A stretch of 64,000 bases of DNA from Chitinilyticum litopenaei DSM 21440 (GTDB taxonomy: Bacteria > Pseudomonadota > Gammaproteobacteria > Burkholderiales > Chitinibacteraceae). The stretch is taken from NCBI RefSeq assembly GCF_000428145.1, contig NZ_ATZJ01000002.1, positions 1 to 64,000 of the forward strand, in the 5' to 3' direction. Position numbers and translations under genes: made by a program. Below the pieces are notes generated by a model that was given only the letters and a program-made list of their open reading frames with translations, was not told the origin of the DNA and did not search any database. Positions 16,481-25,978 of this stretch are shown here, piece by piece; within the stretch, counting starts at the first letter, position 1; each line of letters opens with the position of its first letter.

Positions 16481-18790
16481 TTATGCCTTGGCCACAGCGA
16501 TGGCACCCACATGGGCAGCCAGCGCGCGAGTCAGCGGATGGTTGGCAGAGACGCGGATCACGTCATCCAGCAAACCGGCGTCCAGTGCCACTTGCAGCTC
16601 GGCAGTACCACCAGCCTGTTCCACACGGGCCAGCTCACCGGCAGCCAGACCCAGCTTGGCCAGCGTAGCCGCATTGGCTTTCAGCAATGTGGCATTGGCC
16701 GCATCGGCGGTCTTTTGCAGGCTGGGTGCGCGGCGCGAGTAGATGTCGGCCTGGTAAATCGACACTTCACCCAGGCGAACCAGGCCAGAGGCCGACTGCG
16801 CCTTAACGGCAACCGGGGCAGCCAGTGCATTCGACAGGCGCGGCGCAATGTCGCCGGCCAGCGCTTCGTCGCGGATTTCTTCGGACGAGGCGTAATCGAA
16901 GCCGGCAAAACCGAGCAGATTGCCCAGCACGCGCAGCACCTTCCAGGCCGGACGGGTTTCGCCCAGCGGACGCACGACGCCGTTGAAGCTTTGCGCACGG
17001 CCTTCCATGTTCACGAAGGTGCCGGAGGTTTCGCTGAACGGCGACACCGGCAGGATCACGTCGGCATGTTCCAGCGCGCAGGACGAGAAGCTCGACAGCG
17101 CCACGACCAGCTTGGCCTGCTTGACCGCAGCCAGCGCCTGAGCGCCGTTCTGCACGTCGAACTCGGCTTCCGCATTCAGCATGAAATAGGCCTGACGCGG
17201 CTTGGCGAACACGTCGCCGCCCGTCTCGGCGCCAACCAGTTGCGCGCCAACCGTGTTGGCGGCTTCGCCGAGCACGCCCAGCTTGGCGCCGGTCGCTTCG
17301 GCGATGGCGGTGGCAGCGGCGTAAATTTCGCCGTAGCGCGGGTGTTGCTGAGCGATATTGCCCAGCAGGATCGCAGTCTTTTCCTTGCCATCCAGAACGG
17401 CGGCAACAGCGCGAGCCTCGGCAGGTATATCAATGGAGCCAAAGTCCACATTGGCCGGCAGGGCAATACCCTTGGCTTCTGCCACAGCCTTCAGCACCTG
17501 CAGCACGCCTTCGACCAGCTGGTCCGGACGCACCACCAGTTCGGCGGCCTTGGCAGTAAGCAGATCGTCGCCATGCGGGTTGATCGCGGCGAGCTTCAGA
17601 CCCTTCTTCACCGACTGGCGCAGACGTTGCGCGAGCAGCGGCTGTTCCTTGCGCAGCGTGGAGCCGATCACGACAACGGCGTCGCTGGCGGCCAGCTCGG
17701 CGATCGACTGGCCCAGCCAGGTCGCACCGGCGGTCTTCAGGGCAAAATCGGCAGCGCGCAGACGGGTTTCCACGGCATTGACGCCCAGACCGGACATCAG
17801 CTTGCGCAACAGGAACAGTTCTTCGACGGTGCTGTGCGGGGTGGCGACGGCGGCGACAGACTCGCGGCCGTGCTCGGCAATCACGCCCTTCAGGCCGTTG
17901 GCGACGAATTCCAGCGCGGTCTGCCAATCGGCTTCCTGCCAGACGCCGCCCTGCTTGATCATCGGCTTGGTAATGCGTTCTTCGCTGTTGAGTGCTTCGT
18001 AGGAGAAGCGGTCGCGGTCAGCCAGCCAGCATTCGTTGATGGCTTCGTTTTCCAGCGGCAGCACGCGCATGACCTTGTGGTTCTTGACCTGCACAACCAG
18101 GTTGGAACCCAGACCATCATGCGGACTGACGCTCTTGCGGCGTGACAGCTCCCAGGTCCGCGCCGAATAGCGGAACGGCTTGGACGTCAGCGCGCCGACC
18201 GGGCACAGGTCGATGACGTTGCCGGAAATTTCGGAATTTACCGTCTTGCCGATGAAGGGCAGCACCTCGGTGAATTCACCGCGGTTGGCCATGCCCAGTT
18301 CCTGGTAGCCGGCGATCTCTTCGGTAAAGCGCACGCAGCGGCTGCAGTGAATGCAGCGCGTCATGTCGGTGGAGATCAGCGGGCCCAGATCCTTGTTGGC
18401 CACCACGCGCTTTTCTTCCTGGTAGCGCGAGCCGGACTGGCCGTAACCGACGGCCAGATCCTGCAGCTGGCATTCGCCGCCCTGATCACAGATCGGGCAG
18501 TCCAGCGGGTGGTTGATCAACAGGAATTCCATCACGCCCTTTTGCGCGGTGACGGCCTGATCGGAATGGGTAAATACCTTCATCCCGTCGGTAACGGGCG
18601 TGGCACAGGCCGGCAGCGGCTTGGGAGCCTTTTCGACCTGTACGAGGCACATACGGCAGTTTGCGGCAATCGACAGTTTCTTGTGGTAGCAGAAGTGCGG
18701 GATGTGCACGCCAATGGAATTGGCTGCGTCCATCACGGTGCTACCCGAGGGAACCGTCAGTTTTTTGCCGTCGATTTCGATTTCCAGCAT
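16481..18790 (-). CDS. nuoG: NADH-quinone oxidoreductase subunit G
   Basis: 769-residue iron-sulphur subunit. The N-terminal 2Fe-2S ferredoxin domain (CYHKKLSIAANCRMC ... CATPV), the His-ligated cluster (HPLDCPICDQGGECQLQD) and the 4Fe-4S set (CIHCSRCVRFTEE ... DLCPVGALTSKPF) are visible in the first 215 residues. The rest is a molybdopterin oxidoreductase-like domain that has lost its cofactor role in complex I. Length is typical of beta-proteobacterial NuoG and shorter than that of E. coli. Confidence 0.97.
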   Translation of the reverse strand: MLEIEIDGKKLTVPSGSTVMDAANSIGVHIPHFCYHKKLSIAANCRMCLVQVEKAPKPLPACATPVTDGMKVFTHSDQAVTAQKGVMEFLLINHPLDCPICDQGGECQLQDLAVGYGQSGSRYQEEKRVVANKDLGPLISTDMTRCIHCSRCVRFTEEIAGYQELGMANRGEFTEVLPFIGKTVNSEISGNVIDLCPVGALTSKPFRYSARTWELSRRKSVSPHDGLGSNLVVQVKNHKVMRVLPLENEAINECWLADRDRFSYEALNSEERITKPMIKQGGVWQEADWQTALEFVANGLKGVIAEHGRESVAAVATPHSTVEELFLLRKLMSGLGVNAVETRLRAADFALKTAGATWLGQSIAELAASDAVVVIGSTLRKEQPLLAQRLRQSVKKGLKLAAINPHGDDLLTAKAAELVVRPDQLVEGVLQVLKAVAEAKGIALPANVDFGSIDIPAEARAVAAVLDGKEKTAILLGNIAQQHPRYGEIYAAATAIAEATGAKLGVLGEAANTVGAQLVGAETGGDVFAKPRQAYFMLNAEAEFDVQNGAQALAAVKQAKLVVALSSFSSCALEHADVILPVSPFSETSGTFVNMEGRAQSFNGVVRPLGETRPAWKVLRVLGNLLGFAGFDYASSEEIRDEALAGDIAPRLSNALAAPVAVKAQSASGLVRLGEVSIYQADIYSRRAPSLQKTADAANATLLKANAATLAKLGLAAGELARVEQAGGTAELQVALDAGLLDDVIRVSANHPLTRALAAHVGAIAVAKA

Positions 18791-18829
18791 GATCGACTCG
18801 ATTCAATGTGTGATTCTGTGATCCAACAC

Positions 18830-20122
18830 TCAGGACAGCGCAGCGAACTGGCGCGTCTTGTGTTCGATCATGTATTCGAATTCGCTACGGAAATGCTTGA
18901 GCATTCCGCGCACCGGGAAGACGGCGGCATCGCCCAGCGCACAGATGGTGCGACCGGCAATGTTGTCACCGATGCTGGCAAGCAGGTCCAGGTCTTCCGG
19001 ACGGCCCTCGCCATGCGCGATGCGGTGAACGATGCGGTACAGCCAGCCGGTGCCTTCGCGGCACGGCGTGCACTGGCCGCAGGATTCTTCGTGATAGAAG
19101 TAGGACAGGCGCTCGAGCGCGCTGACCATGCACACGGTTTCGTCCATCACGATCACGGCGCCGGAACCGAGCATGGAGCCGGCCTTGGCGATCGAGTCGT
19201 AGTCCATCGTGCACTGCATCATGATGTCGGCAGGCAGCACCGGAGCGGACGAGCCCCCCGGAATCACGGCCTTCAGCTTCTTGCCGCCACGCATGCCGCC
19301 GCACATTTCCAGCAGCTCGGAGAACGGGGTGCCCAGCGGAATTTCGTAGTTGCCAGGACGATTCACATGACCGGAAACCGAGAACAGCTTGGTGCCACCG
19401 TTGTTGGGTTTACCCAGCTCAAGGAATTTCTGGCCGCCTTCGCGGATGATGTAGGGTACGGAGGCGAACGTCTCGGTGTTGTTGATCGTGGTCGGCTTGC
19501 CATACAGGCCGTAGGACGCCGGGAACGGCGGCTTGAAGCGCGGCTGGCCCTTCTTGCCTTCCAGCGATTCCAGCAAGGCCGTTTCTTCGCCGCAGATGTA
19601 GGCGCCATAGCCATGGTGCGCATGCAGCTGGAAACAGAAATCGGTGCCGAGGATGTTGTCACCCAGGAAACCGGCGGCGCGCGCCTCTTCCAGCGCCTCT
19701 TCGAAGCGCTCGTAGGCTTCGAACACTTCACCGTGGATGTAGTTGTAACCCACGGTGATGCCCATGGCGTAGCCGCCGATGATCATGCCTTCGATCAGCG
19801 CATGCGGATTGGACACGATGATGTCCAGATCCTTGAAGGTGCCCGGCTCGCCCTCGTCGGTATTGCAGACGAGATACTTCTGGCCGGGGAAATTGCGCGG
19901 CATGAACGACCACTTCAGGCCGGTCGGGAAGCCCGCACCACCGCGACCACGCAGCGCCGAGGTCTTCATTTCGGCGATGATTTCGTCCTGGGTGATTTTC
20001 TCGTTCAGGATCTTCTTCAATGCGGCATAGCCGCCACGCTTTACGTACTCTTCGAGCCGCCAGTGGTTCGGATTGTCGAAATCGACGCCCTCGAACACGA
20101 CGCCTTTTGCATAAACCGTCAT
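18830..20122 (-). CDS. nuoF: NADH-quinone oxidoreductase subunit F
   Basis: 430-residue NADH-binding flavoprotein, the entry point for electrons. The FMN/NADH glycine-rich loop GRGGAGFPTGLKW, the segment YICGEETALLESLEGKKG and the 4Fe-4S motif ESCGQCTPCREG (followed by the distal Cys in RTICALGD) are all present. It begins one base after nuoE, so translation is coupled. Confidence 0.98.
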   Translation of the reverse strand: MTVYAKGVVFEGVDFDNPNHWRLEEYVKRGGYAALKKILNEKITQDEIIAEMKTSALRGRGGAGFPTGLKWSFMPRNFPGQKYLVCNTDEGEPGTFKDLDIIVSNPHALIEGMIIGGYAMGITVGYNYIHGEVFEAYERFEEALEEARAAGFLGDNILGTDFCFQLHAHHGYGAYICGEETALLESLEGKKGQPRFKPPFPASYGLYGKPTTINNTETFASVPYIIREGGQKFLELGKPNNGGTKLFSVSGHVNRPGNYEIPLGTPFSELLEMCGGMRGGKKLKAVIPGGSSAPVLPADIMMQCTMDYDSIAKAGSMLGSGAVIVMDETVCMVSALERLSYFYHEESCGQCTPCREGTGWLYRIVHRIAHGEGRPEDLDLLASIGDNIAGRTICALGDAAVFPVRGMLKHFRSEFEYMIEHKTRQFAALS

Positions 20123-20123
20123 C

Positions 20124-20597
20124 TTATTCGAGCTCCGCCAGTTTCTTGTCGATCGCGTCCGGGGTCATGTGATTGCACATGCTGTGGTTGTTCACCAGCA
20201 TCACCGGCGCATAACCACAGGCCCCCATGCACTCGCCTTCGGCCAGCGTGAACCTGCCGTCCGCCGTGGTTTCGCCAAAGCCGATACCGAGCTTCTGCTT
20301 CAGGTAATCGGCCGTGGTGTAACCACCGGACAGCGCACAGGGCAGATTGGTGCAAACGGTCAGCTTGTATTTGCCCACCGGCTTGCGGTCGTACATGTTG
20401 TAGAAGGTTGCCACTTCATAAGCGGCCACCGGCGGAATGCGCACATAGCTGGCCACGAACTCGATCAGTTCGTTGGTCAGATAGCGCTTTTCGGTTTGCG
20501 CAATGCGCAGCGCGCCCATGATGGCCGAACGACGCTGGTCAGCGGGATACTTGGCCAGTTCGCGGTCAATCAGCGCGAGGGATTCTTGCGACAGCAT
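20124..20597 (-). CDS. nuoE: NADH-quinone oxidoreductase subunit E
   Basis: 157-residue thioredoxin-like 2Fe-2S subunit (cluster N1a). The four ligands lie in VCTNLPCALSGG and GECMGACGYAPV, in the family spacing. N-terminal helices (LALIDRELAKYPADQRRSAI) match. Its ATG overlaps the nuoD stop by one base. Confidence 0.98.
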   Translation of the reverse strand: MLSQESLALIDRELAKYPADQRRSAIMGALRIAQTEKRYLTNELIEFVASYVRIPPVAAYEVATFYNMYDRKPVGKYKLTVCTNLPCALSGGYTTADYLKQKLGIGFGETTADGRFTLAEGECMGACGYAPVMLVNNHSMCNHMTPDAIDKKLAELE

Positions 20598-21853
20598 TAG
20601 CGGTCCACCTCACCAAATACGATATCCTGGGTACCGATGATCGCGACGACGTCGGAGATCATGTGGCCGCGCGACATTTCGTCCAGCGACGAAAGGTGCG
20701 CATAGCCGGGGGCGCGGATCTTCAGGCGGTACGGCTTGTTGGCGCCGTCGCTGACCAGATAGATGCCGAATTCGCCCTTCGGGTGCTCGACCGCGGCATA
20801 CGCCTCGCTGGCCGGCACGTGCATGCCTTCGGTAAAGAGCTTGAAGTGGTGAATCAGCTCTTCCATGTTGGACTTCATCGCATCGCGCGACGGTGGCGCA
20901 ACCTTGTGGTTGTCGACGATGACCGGGCCCTTGTTGGCCTTCAGCCATGCCACGCATTGCTTGATGATGCGGTTGGACTGGCGCATTTCCTCGACGCGAA
21001 CCAGATAACGGTCATAGCAATCGCCGTTCACGCCAACCGGGATGTCGAAGTCGAGCCTGTCGTACACTTCATACGGCTGCTTCTTGCGCAGATCCCAGGC
21101 GATGCCCGAACCGCGCAGCATCGCGCCGGTCATGCCCAGCTGCAGCGCACGCTCGGGCGTGACCACGCCAATGCCAACGGTACGCTGCTTCCAGACGCGG
21201 TTGTCGGTCAGCAGGGTTTCATACTCATCGACATAGGTCGGGAAGCGGTTGGTGAAGTCTTCGATGAAGTCGAGCAGCGAACCTTCACGGTTGTAGTTCA
21301 GCTTCTTGATGGCTTCGGCATTGCGCAGCTTGGATGCCTCGTACTTCGGCATTTCGTCCGGCAGGTCGCGATACACGCCGCCCGGACGGTAGTAGGCGGC
21401 GTGCAGACGCGCGCCCGATACTGCCTCATAGCAGTCCATCAGGTCTTCGCGTTCGCGGAAGCAGTACAGGAACATGGTCATCGCACCGCAATCCAGCGCA
21501 TGCGCGCCCAGCCACAACAGGTGGTTCAGAATGCGGGTGATTTCATCGAACATGACGCGGATGTACTGGGCGCGCAGCGGCACCTCCAGACCCAGCATCT
21601 TTTCGATCGCCATGCAGTAGGCGTGCTCGTTGGCCATCATCGACACGTAGTCGAGGCGGTCCATGTACGGCAGCGACTGGATAAAGGTCTTGCTCTCGGC
21701 CAGCTTCTCGGTACCGCGGTGCAAGAGGCCGATGTGCGGGTCGGCACGCTCGACCACTTCACCGTCAAGCTCGAGCACGAGGCGCAGCACGCCGTGCGCG
21801 GCCGGGTGTTGCGGGCCAAAGTTCAGGGTGTAGTTGCGAATTTCAGCAGCCAC
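20597..21853 (-). CDS. nuoD: NADH-quinone oxidoreductase subunit D
   Basis: 418-residue '49 kDa' subunit descended from NiFe hydrogenase large subunits; with NuoB it forms the quinone-reduction site. Family blocks: GPQHPAAHGVLRLVLELDGE, HIGLLHRGTEKLAE and RMDYVSMMANEHAYC-like MDRLDYVSMMANEHAYC. It is a separate protein from NuoC (fused in E. coli). Its start overlaps the nuoC end by 11 bases. Confidence 0.98.
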   Translation of the reverse strand: MAAEIRNYTLNFGPQHPAAHGVLRLVLELDGEVVERADPHIGLLHRGTEKLAESKTFIQSLPYMDRLDYVSMMANEHAYCMAIEKMLGLEVPLRAQYIRVMFDEITRILNHLLWLGAHALDCGAMTMFLYCFREREDLMDCYEAVSGARLHAAYYRPGGVYRDLPDEMPKYEASKLRNAEAIKKLNYNREGSLLDFIEDFTNRFPTYVDEYETLLTDNRVWKQRTVGIGVVTPERALQLGMTGAMLRGSGIAWDLRKKQPYEVYDRLDFDIPVGVNGDCYDRYLVRVEEMRQSNRIIKQCVAWLKANKGPVIVDNHKVAPPSRDAMKSNMEELIHHFKLFTEGMHVPASEAYAAVEHPKGEFGIYLVSDGANKPYRLKIRAPGYAHLSSLDEMSRGHMISDVVAIIGTQDIVFGEVDR

Positions 21854-22442
21854 CGTAATTCTCCTCGCGGATGATGCGCGGGGTGATTTCGCGCGGCTCG
21901 ATGGTGACGGGTTGATAGATCACGCGCTTTTGCTCCGGGTCGTAACGCATTTCGACGTAACCGGAAAGCGGGAAATCCTTGCGGAAGGGGTGACCGACAA
22001 AACCGTAGTCGGTCAGGATGCGGCGCAGGTCCGGGTGCCCCTGGAACAGGATACCGAACAGGTCGAAGGCTTCGCGCTCGAACCAGTTCACGCCATTCCA
22101 GACATCGACCACGGAATCCAGTACCGGGAAGTCGTCATCGGTACAGAACACGCGCACACGCAGGCGGATATTGTGCTTGTAGGAAATCAGGTGATAGACC
22201 GATGCAAAGCGCGGGCCTTCCCAGATACCATCGCCATAGGCGCTGTAATCCATGCCGCAGACATCGACACAGGATTCAAAATGCAGCGCTGCGTCATCGC
22301 GCAGCAGCAGCGCGGTTTCATGCCAGCGCGCCGCCGGAACTTCGATGGTGACTTCGTTCAGCTCGCACTTCAGCGTGGCGATGCGATCGGCGCCGAGTAC
22401 GCCATTGAGGCTCTCGATCAGTGTTTCAAGCTTGTTTGCCAT
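21843..22442 (-). CDS. nuoC: NADH-quinone oxidoreductase subunit C
   Basis: 199-residue '30 kDa' subunit, which scaffolds the peripheral arm. The signature WFEREAFDLFGILFQGHPDL followed by YGFVGHPFRKDFPLSGYVE is clear. The C-terminus ends IIREENYGGC, close to the usual length for separate NuoC. It starts eight bases after the nuoB stop. Confidence 0.97.
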   Translation of the reverse strand: MANKLETLIESLNGVLGADRIATLKCELNEVTIEVPAARWHETALLLRDDAALHFESCVDVCGMDYSAYGDGIWEGPRFASVYHLISYKHNIRLRVRVFCTDDDFPVLDSVVDVWNGVNWFEREAFDLFGILFQGHPDLRRILTDYGFVGHPFRKDFPLSGYVEMRYDPEQKRVIYQPVTIEPREITPRIIREENYGGC

Positions 22443-22450
22443 GTCTCACC

Positions 22451-22942
22451 TCAGCCGCGCGCAATGGTGTTGGTGCGCTTGATCTTGTTCTGCAGCTGGA
22501 TGATGCCGTAGAGCAAAGCCTCGGCCGTCGGAGGACAGCCCGGCACATACACATCAACCGGAACAATGCGGTCACAGCCGCGCACAACGGAATAGGAGTA
22601 GTGATAGTAACCACCACCGTTCGCACAGGAGCCCATGGAGATGACCCAGCGCGGCTCGGGCATCTGGTCATAAACCTTGCGCAGAGCGGGGGCCATCTTG
22701 TTGCACAGCGTACCGGCAACGATCATCAGGTCGGACTGGCGCGGGCTCGGACGGAACACCACACCAAAACGGTCAAGGTCATAACGCGCCGCACCCGCGT
22801 GCATCATTTCCACCGCACAACAGGCCAGACCGAAAGTCATCGGCCACAGCGAGCCGGTGCGCGTCCAGTTCACCACCGTGTCAAGCGAGGTGGTGATGAA
22901 ACCTTTTTCCAGGGATTGCGCGTCAAGGGACTGTTTACTCAT
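22451..22942 (-). CDS. nuoB: NADH-quinone oxidoreductase subunit B
   Basis: 163-residue subunit holding cluster N2, the last electron carrier before quinone. Ligands: the tandem CC in FGLACCAVEMM, then GSCANGGGYYHYSYS and VPGCPPTAEALLYG. I use the ATG at 22942 because its GGAG lies at the end of nuoA at good spacing; a longer frame to 22978 overlaps nuoA and is not family-like. Confidence 0.98.
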   Translation of the reverse strand: MSKQSLDAQSLEKGFITTSLDTVVNWTRTGSLWPMTFGLACCAVEMMHAGAARYDLDRFGVVFRPSPRQSDLMIVAGTLCNKMAPALRKVYDQMPEPRWVISMGSCANGGGYYHYSYSVVRGCDRIVPVDVYVPGCPPTAEALLYGIIQLQNKIKRTNTIARG

Positions 22943-22947
22943 TTCGC

Positions 22948-23316
22948 TTACTCCCACTCCAGCGCACCCTTCATCCACTCATAGACGAAACCCACCACCA
23001 GAATGGCGAGGAAAATCATCATGGAGACGAAGCCGAACAGACCGATTTCCTTGAGCACGACAGCCCAGGGAACCAGGAAGGCAACTTCCAGGTCGAACAG
23101 AATGAACAGGATGGCGACGAGGTAATAACGGACGTCAAACTGAATGCGGGCATCGGTTGACGGCTCGAAGCCACATTCGTAGGGCGACAGTTTTTCCGGA
23201 TCAGGACGGACGGTTCCCAGTACTTTCCCCACCCCCCAGCCGAGCAGCAGCGGGGCAACCCCCACCAGCAGACCGACCACAAGGAACAGAAGTACGGGGA
23301 AATAGCTTTCCAACAT
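22948..23316 (-). CDS. nuoA: NADH-quinone oxidoreductase subunit A
   Basis: 122 residues and three membrane helices; first gene of the 14-gene complex I operon. Family features: KLSPYECGFEP after helix 1 and RYYLVAILFILFDLEVAFL(VPW). The ATG at 23316 follows a 147-base gap from tRNA-Leu, so the operon promoter and the tRNA terminator must share that interval. Confidence 0.97.
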   Translation of the reverse strand: MLESYFPVLLFLVVGLLVGVAPLLLGWGVGKVLGTVRPDPEKLSPYECGFEPSTDARIQFDVRYYLVAILFILFDLEVAFLVPWAVVLKEIGLFGFVSMMIFLAILVVGFVYEWMKGALEWE

Positions 23317-23413
23317 GCGATTCCCCAGTTCAGTGTGTTATCAAAAAGTCAAAACAGCGAGAAACTGTAAGCTTTTCTTGTTCTTGTTATTTGCCAAATC
23401 GTATTCGCAGACA

Positions 23414-23457
23414 AAGCGGCAGAGCCGCTTTGCTGGATGCCCCGATTGAGCGGGCAT
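23414..23457 (-). terminator. Pair of hairpins between tRNA-Leu and nuoA
   Basis: AAAGCGGC/GCCGCTTT (loop AGA) at 23414-23433 and ATGCCC/GGGCAT at about 23437-23457. Neither has a clear U-run on the minus strand. They may process or end the tRNA transcript or form part of the nuo leader. Exact role unresolved. Confidence 0.4.
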
Positions 23458-23463
23458 GAATGC

Positions 23464-23549
23464 TGGTGCCGACAGTGAGACTCGAACTCACACAGCCTAA
23501 GGCCACTACCCCCTCAAGATAGCGTGTCTACCAATTTCACCATGTCGGC
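23464..23549 (-). tRNA. tRNA-Leu (anticodon GAG)
   Basis: 86 nt with acceptor strands GCCGACA and TGTCGGC, encoded ACCA, and the long variable arm expected of class II tRNA. The anticodon stem CTATC/GGTAG encloses TTGAGGG, giving anticodon GAG. It sits between secG and nuoA, a conserved betaproteobacterial position. Confidence 0.97.
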
Positions 23550-23575
23550 AGCCTGGCCGGTACTGGCCAGAATAA

Positions 23576-23917
23576 TTAGTTCGGGATTTCCTGCTTCGGC
23601 GCACTGGCCACGGCAGAAGCCTGCTGGCCGGCATCCAGCTTGACGTTCTTCATGACACCCAGATCATCCTTGGCCGGCGCAGTCAGCAGCACCAGTGCAA
23701 GCGCGGAAGCAAAAAAGACGGTCGCCATGACGGCAGTCATGCGACTCAGGAAATTGGCTGAGCCGGCGGAGCCAAACATGCTCCCGGCGGAGCCACTGCC
23801 AAAGGCAGCGCCCATGTCAGCGCCCTTGCCGTGCTGCAGCAGCACGAGCACGATCACCGACGCCGCGGCAATCACGTTGATCACAAGAGCGAATACAGCA
23901 AGTGCGGAAAGTTCCAT
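23576..23917 (-). CDS. secG: Protein-export membrane protein SecG
   Basis: 113-residue subunit of the SecYEG translocon. Two transmembrane helices: ALAVFALVINVIAAASVIVLVLL and, after the conserved loop HGKGADMGAAFGSGSAGSMF and a short linker (NFLSRMTA), a second one (VMATVFFASALALVLLTA). The tail is polar. ATG at 23917 is chosen over 23932 because GGATGGA precedes it at usable spacing and the protein then begins MELSALAV. It lies 36 bases after tpiA, with which it is probably co-transcribed. Confidence 0.95.
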   Translation of the reverse strand: MELSALAVFALVINVIAAASVIVLVLLQHGKGADMGAAFGSGSAGSMFGSAGSANFLSRMTAVMATVFFASALALVLLTAPAKDDLGVMKNVKLDAGQQASAVASAPKQEIPN

Positions 23918-23953
23918 GGTTTTTCCATCCAAACAGCGGCGAGCATTCTAGCA

Positions 23954-24664
23954 TCAGCGCGCTGCTTTGCATATCTCGATGAATTCGAAACTGGACAGCG
24001 CAGCGCCGCCCACCAGTACGCCATCCACATGCTCGATCGCCAGAATCGACGCGGCATTGTTGGCCTTCACGCTCCCCCCGTACAGCACGCGCACGCGTGG
24101 ATCGAGCTCGCTCTTGATGAGCGCATGAATGGGGGCAATCTGCTCACCCGAAGCCACCATGCCACTCCCCACCGCCCACGACGGCTCGTACGCCACGGCA
24201 AACAGGCCCAGCGGCAACCCCTTGAGCACTTGCAGCTGCTCGATGACCACATCCTCGGCCCTGCCCTCGCGGCGCTCGTCGGCCGACTCGCCAACGCAAT
24301 ACACACCAAAGAGACCCGCATCGAGCGCTGCACGCATCTTGATGCCGGCGCTCTCCGAGGTTTCGCCAAACAGGCGACGCCGCTCCGAATGGCCAATGAT
24401 CACCAGCTCGCAGCCGACATCGGCCAGCATGCCGGCGGATACCTCGCCAGTATAGGCGCCAATGTGATACTGGCTGACATCCTGCGCACCACACTGGATA
24501 CGGGTGGGGTGTAACAGCTGCTTGGCCAGCATCAGATAAGGGAAAGGGACACACACCCCTACGTTCGACTCAAGCCCAGCCTTGCTCACCTCGCCCAGCA
24601 CCGACTTCACCTGACCGATACTGCCGTGCAGTTTCCAGTTGGCAATCACAAGCTGTTTCGGCAT
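23954..24664 (-). CDS. tpiA: Triosephosphate isomerase
   Basis: 236 residues; interconverts dihydroxyacetone phosphate and glyceraldehyde 3-phosphate. Catalytic elements: the N-terminal lysine in LVIANWKLHGS, the histidine in IIGHSERR, the glutamate in VAYEPSWAVGSG (loop 6), and the phosphate-binding YGGSVKANNA and DGVLVGGAAL. It is a little shorter than the usual 250 aa, and has NWKLHG where NWKMNG is common. The ATG at 24664 gives the normal N-terminus. Confidence 0.97.
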   Translation of the reverse strand: MPKQLVIANWKLHGSIGQVKSVLGEVSKAGLESNVGVCVPFPYLMLAKQLLHPTRIQCGAQDVSQYHIGAYTGEVSAGMLADVGCELVIIGHSERRRLFGETSESAGIKMRAALDAGLFGVYCVGESADERREGRAEDVVIEQLQVLKGLPLGLFAVAYEPSWAVGSGMVASGEQIAPIHALIKSELDPRVRVLYGGSVKANNAASILAIEHVDGVLVGGAALSSFEFIEICKAAR

Positions 24665-24764
24665 CCGGTCTCTCTGCGGCGGTGAAAGGTAAACAGTGAT
24701 ACTAGCAATGCGCCCAGTGAGGGTCAAACCGGCGCCGCCAGTACGAAGCAGTACCCGCGGCGAA

Positions 24765-24799
24765 TTTGTAATATTTCGGAAATACTCGCTCGCTATGAT
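24765..24799 (+). promoter_or_regulatory. Possible pst promoter with weak Pho-box-like sequence
   Basis: TTTGTAATATTTCGGAAATA at 24765-24784 lies about ten bases before a TATGAT -10 candidate (24794-24799), the spacing used by PhoB-activated promoters. The match to the Pho-box direct repeat (CTGTCAT) is poor, so this is only a location to test. Confidence 0.25.
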
Positions 24800-24860
24800 G
24801 CGTCCAGCTCGAAAGACCGCGCCGCCTGACTAGCGCTACCAACTACACACGGAGACAACC

Positions 24861-25898
24861 ATGACCTTTGGTCGCACACTGCTCGTTACCGCCGGCCTGA
24901 CCGCTGGCCTGTTCACCCAAGCCTTTGCCGGCGACATCACTGGTGCTGGCGCCACCTTCCCCTTCCCGCTGTACGCCAAGTGGGCCGAACAGTACAAGGC
25001 AGCGACCAAGGTTGGCCTGAACTACCAGTCGATCGGTTCCGGCGGCGGCATCAAGCAGATCCAGGCCAAGACCGTTGATTTCGGCGCTTCCGACAAGCCG
25101 CTGAAGAAGGAAGAACTCGACAAGGCTGGTCTGATCCAGTTCCCGACCGTCATGGGCGGCGTGGTGCCGGTCGTGAACCTGGAAGCCGTCAAGGGCGGCG
25201 AGCTGAAGCTCACTCCGCAAGTACTGGCCGACATCTATCTGGGCAAGATCAGCAACTGGAACGACAAGGCCATTGCCGACCTGAACCCGGGCATCAAGCT
25301 GCCGGATCAGAAGATCACCGTGGTTTATCGCGCCGACGGCTCGGGCACGACCTGGATCTTCACCAACTACCTCTCCAAGGTATCGACCGAATGGAAGGAC
25401 AAGGTTGGCAATGAAGCCTCCGTACAATGGCCGACCGGTGTGGGCGGCAAGGGCAACGAAGGTGTTTCCCAGTATGTGGGCCGCATCAAGGGCTCCATCG
25501 GCTATGTGGAATATGCCTATGCCAAGCAGAACAAGATGGACTTCACCCAGCTGAAGAACAAGGCCGGCAGCTTCGTGCAGCCGGATGACAGCACCTTCAA
25601 GGCTGCTGCTGCCGCCGCCGACTGGAAGGGCACCCCGGGCTTTGGCGTGATCCTGACCGACCAGGCCGGCAAGGATGCCTGGCCGATCACCGGCGCCACC
25701 TTCATCCTGATGCACGCCAAGCAGGACAAGCCGGAGCAGGCGCTCGAAGCCCTGAAATTCTTTGACTGGGCCTACAAGAACGGCGACAAGAGCGCCCTGG
25801 AAATGGACTACGTGCCGATGCCGGACAACGTGAAGAACGAAGTTCGCAGCAACTGGAAACAAATCGTCGGCGCCAACAACGCCCCGGTCTGGAAGTAA
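24861..25898 (+). CDS. pstS: Phosphate ABC transporter substrate-binding protein
   Basis: 345-residue periplasmic phosphate receptor. A signal peptide ends at about residue 24 (TQAFAG). The phosphate-binding blocks are intact: GAGATFPFPLYAKWAEQY, YQSIGSGGGIKQI, DFGASDKPL and YRADGSGTTWIFTNYLS. It opens the pstSCAB operon and is separated from pstC by 269 bases containing a strong hairpin, which would favour more PstS than transporter. The ATG follows ACGGAGACAACC. Confidence 0.98.
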   Translation: MTFGRTLLVTAGLTAGLFTQAFAGDITGAGATFPFPLYAKWAEQYKAATKVGLNYQSIGSGGGIKQIQAKTVDFGASDKPLKKEELDKAGLIQFPTVMGGVVPVVNLEAVKGGELKLTPQVLADIYLGKISNWNDKAIADLNPGIKLPDQKITVVYRADGSGTTWIFTNYLSKVSTEWKDKVGNEASVQWPTGVGGKGNEGVSQYVGRIKGSIGYVEYAYAKQNKMDFTQLKNKAGSFVQPDDSTFKAAAAAADWKGTPGFGVILTDQAGKDAWPITGATFILMHAKQDKPEQALEALKFFDWAYKNGDKSALEMDYVPMPDNVKNEVRSNWKQIVGANNAPVWK

Positions 25899-25950
25899 TC
25901 CGCCCCACCCGAATGGCGGGTGATATACCATCGCCCGCTCTGCATTCGAC

Positions 25951-25978
25951 AGCAACAGGAGCCACGGCTCCTGTTGCT
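25951..25978 (+). promoter_or_regulatory. Perfect 13-bp hairpin between pstS and pstC
   Basis: AGCAACAGGAGCC and GGCTCCTGTTGCT with a two-base spacer. No U-run follows, so it is more likely a transcript-stabilising or attenuating stem that protects the pstS message than a full terminator. The rest of 25899-26167 shows only a smaller CACCC/GGGTG stem near 25907. Confidence 0.6.
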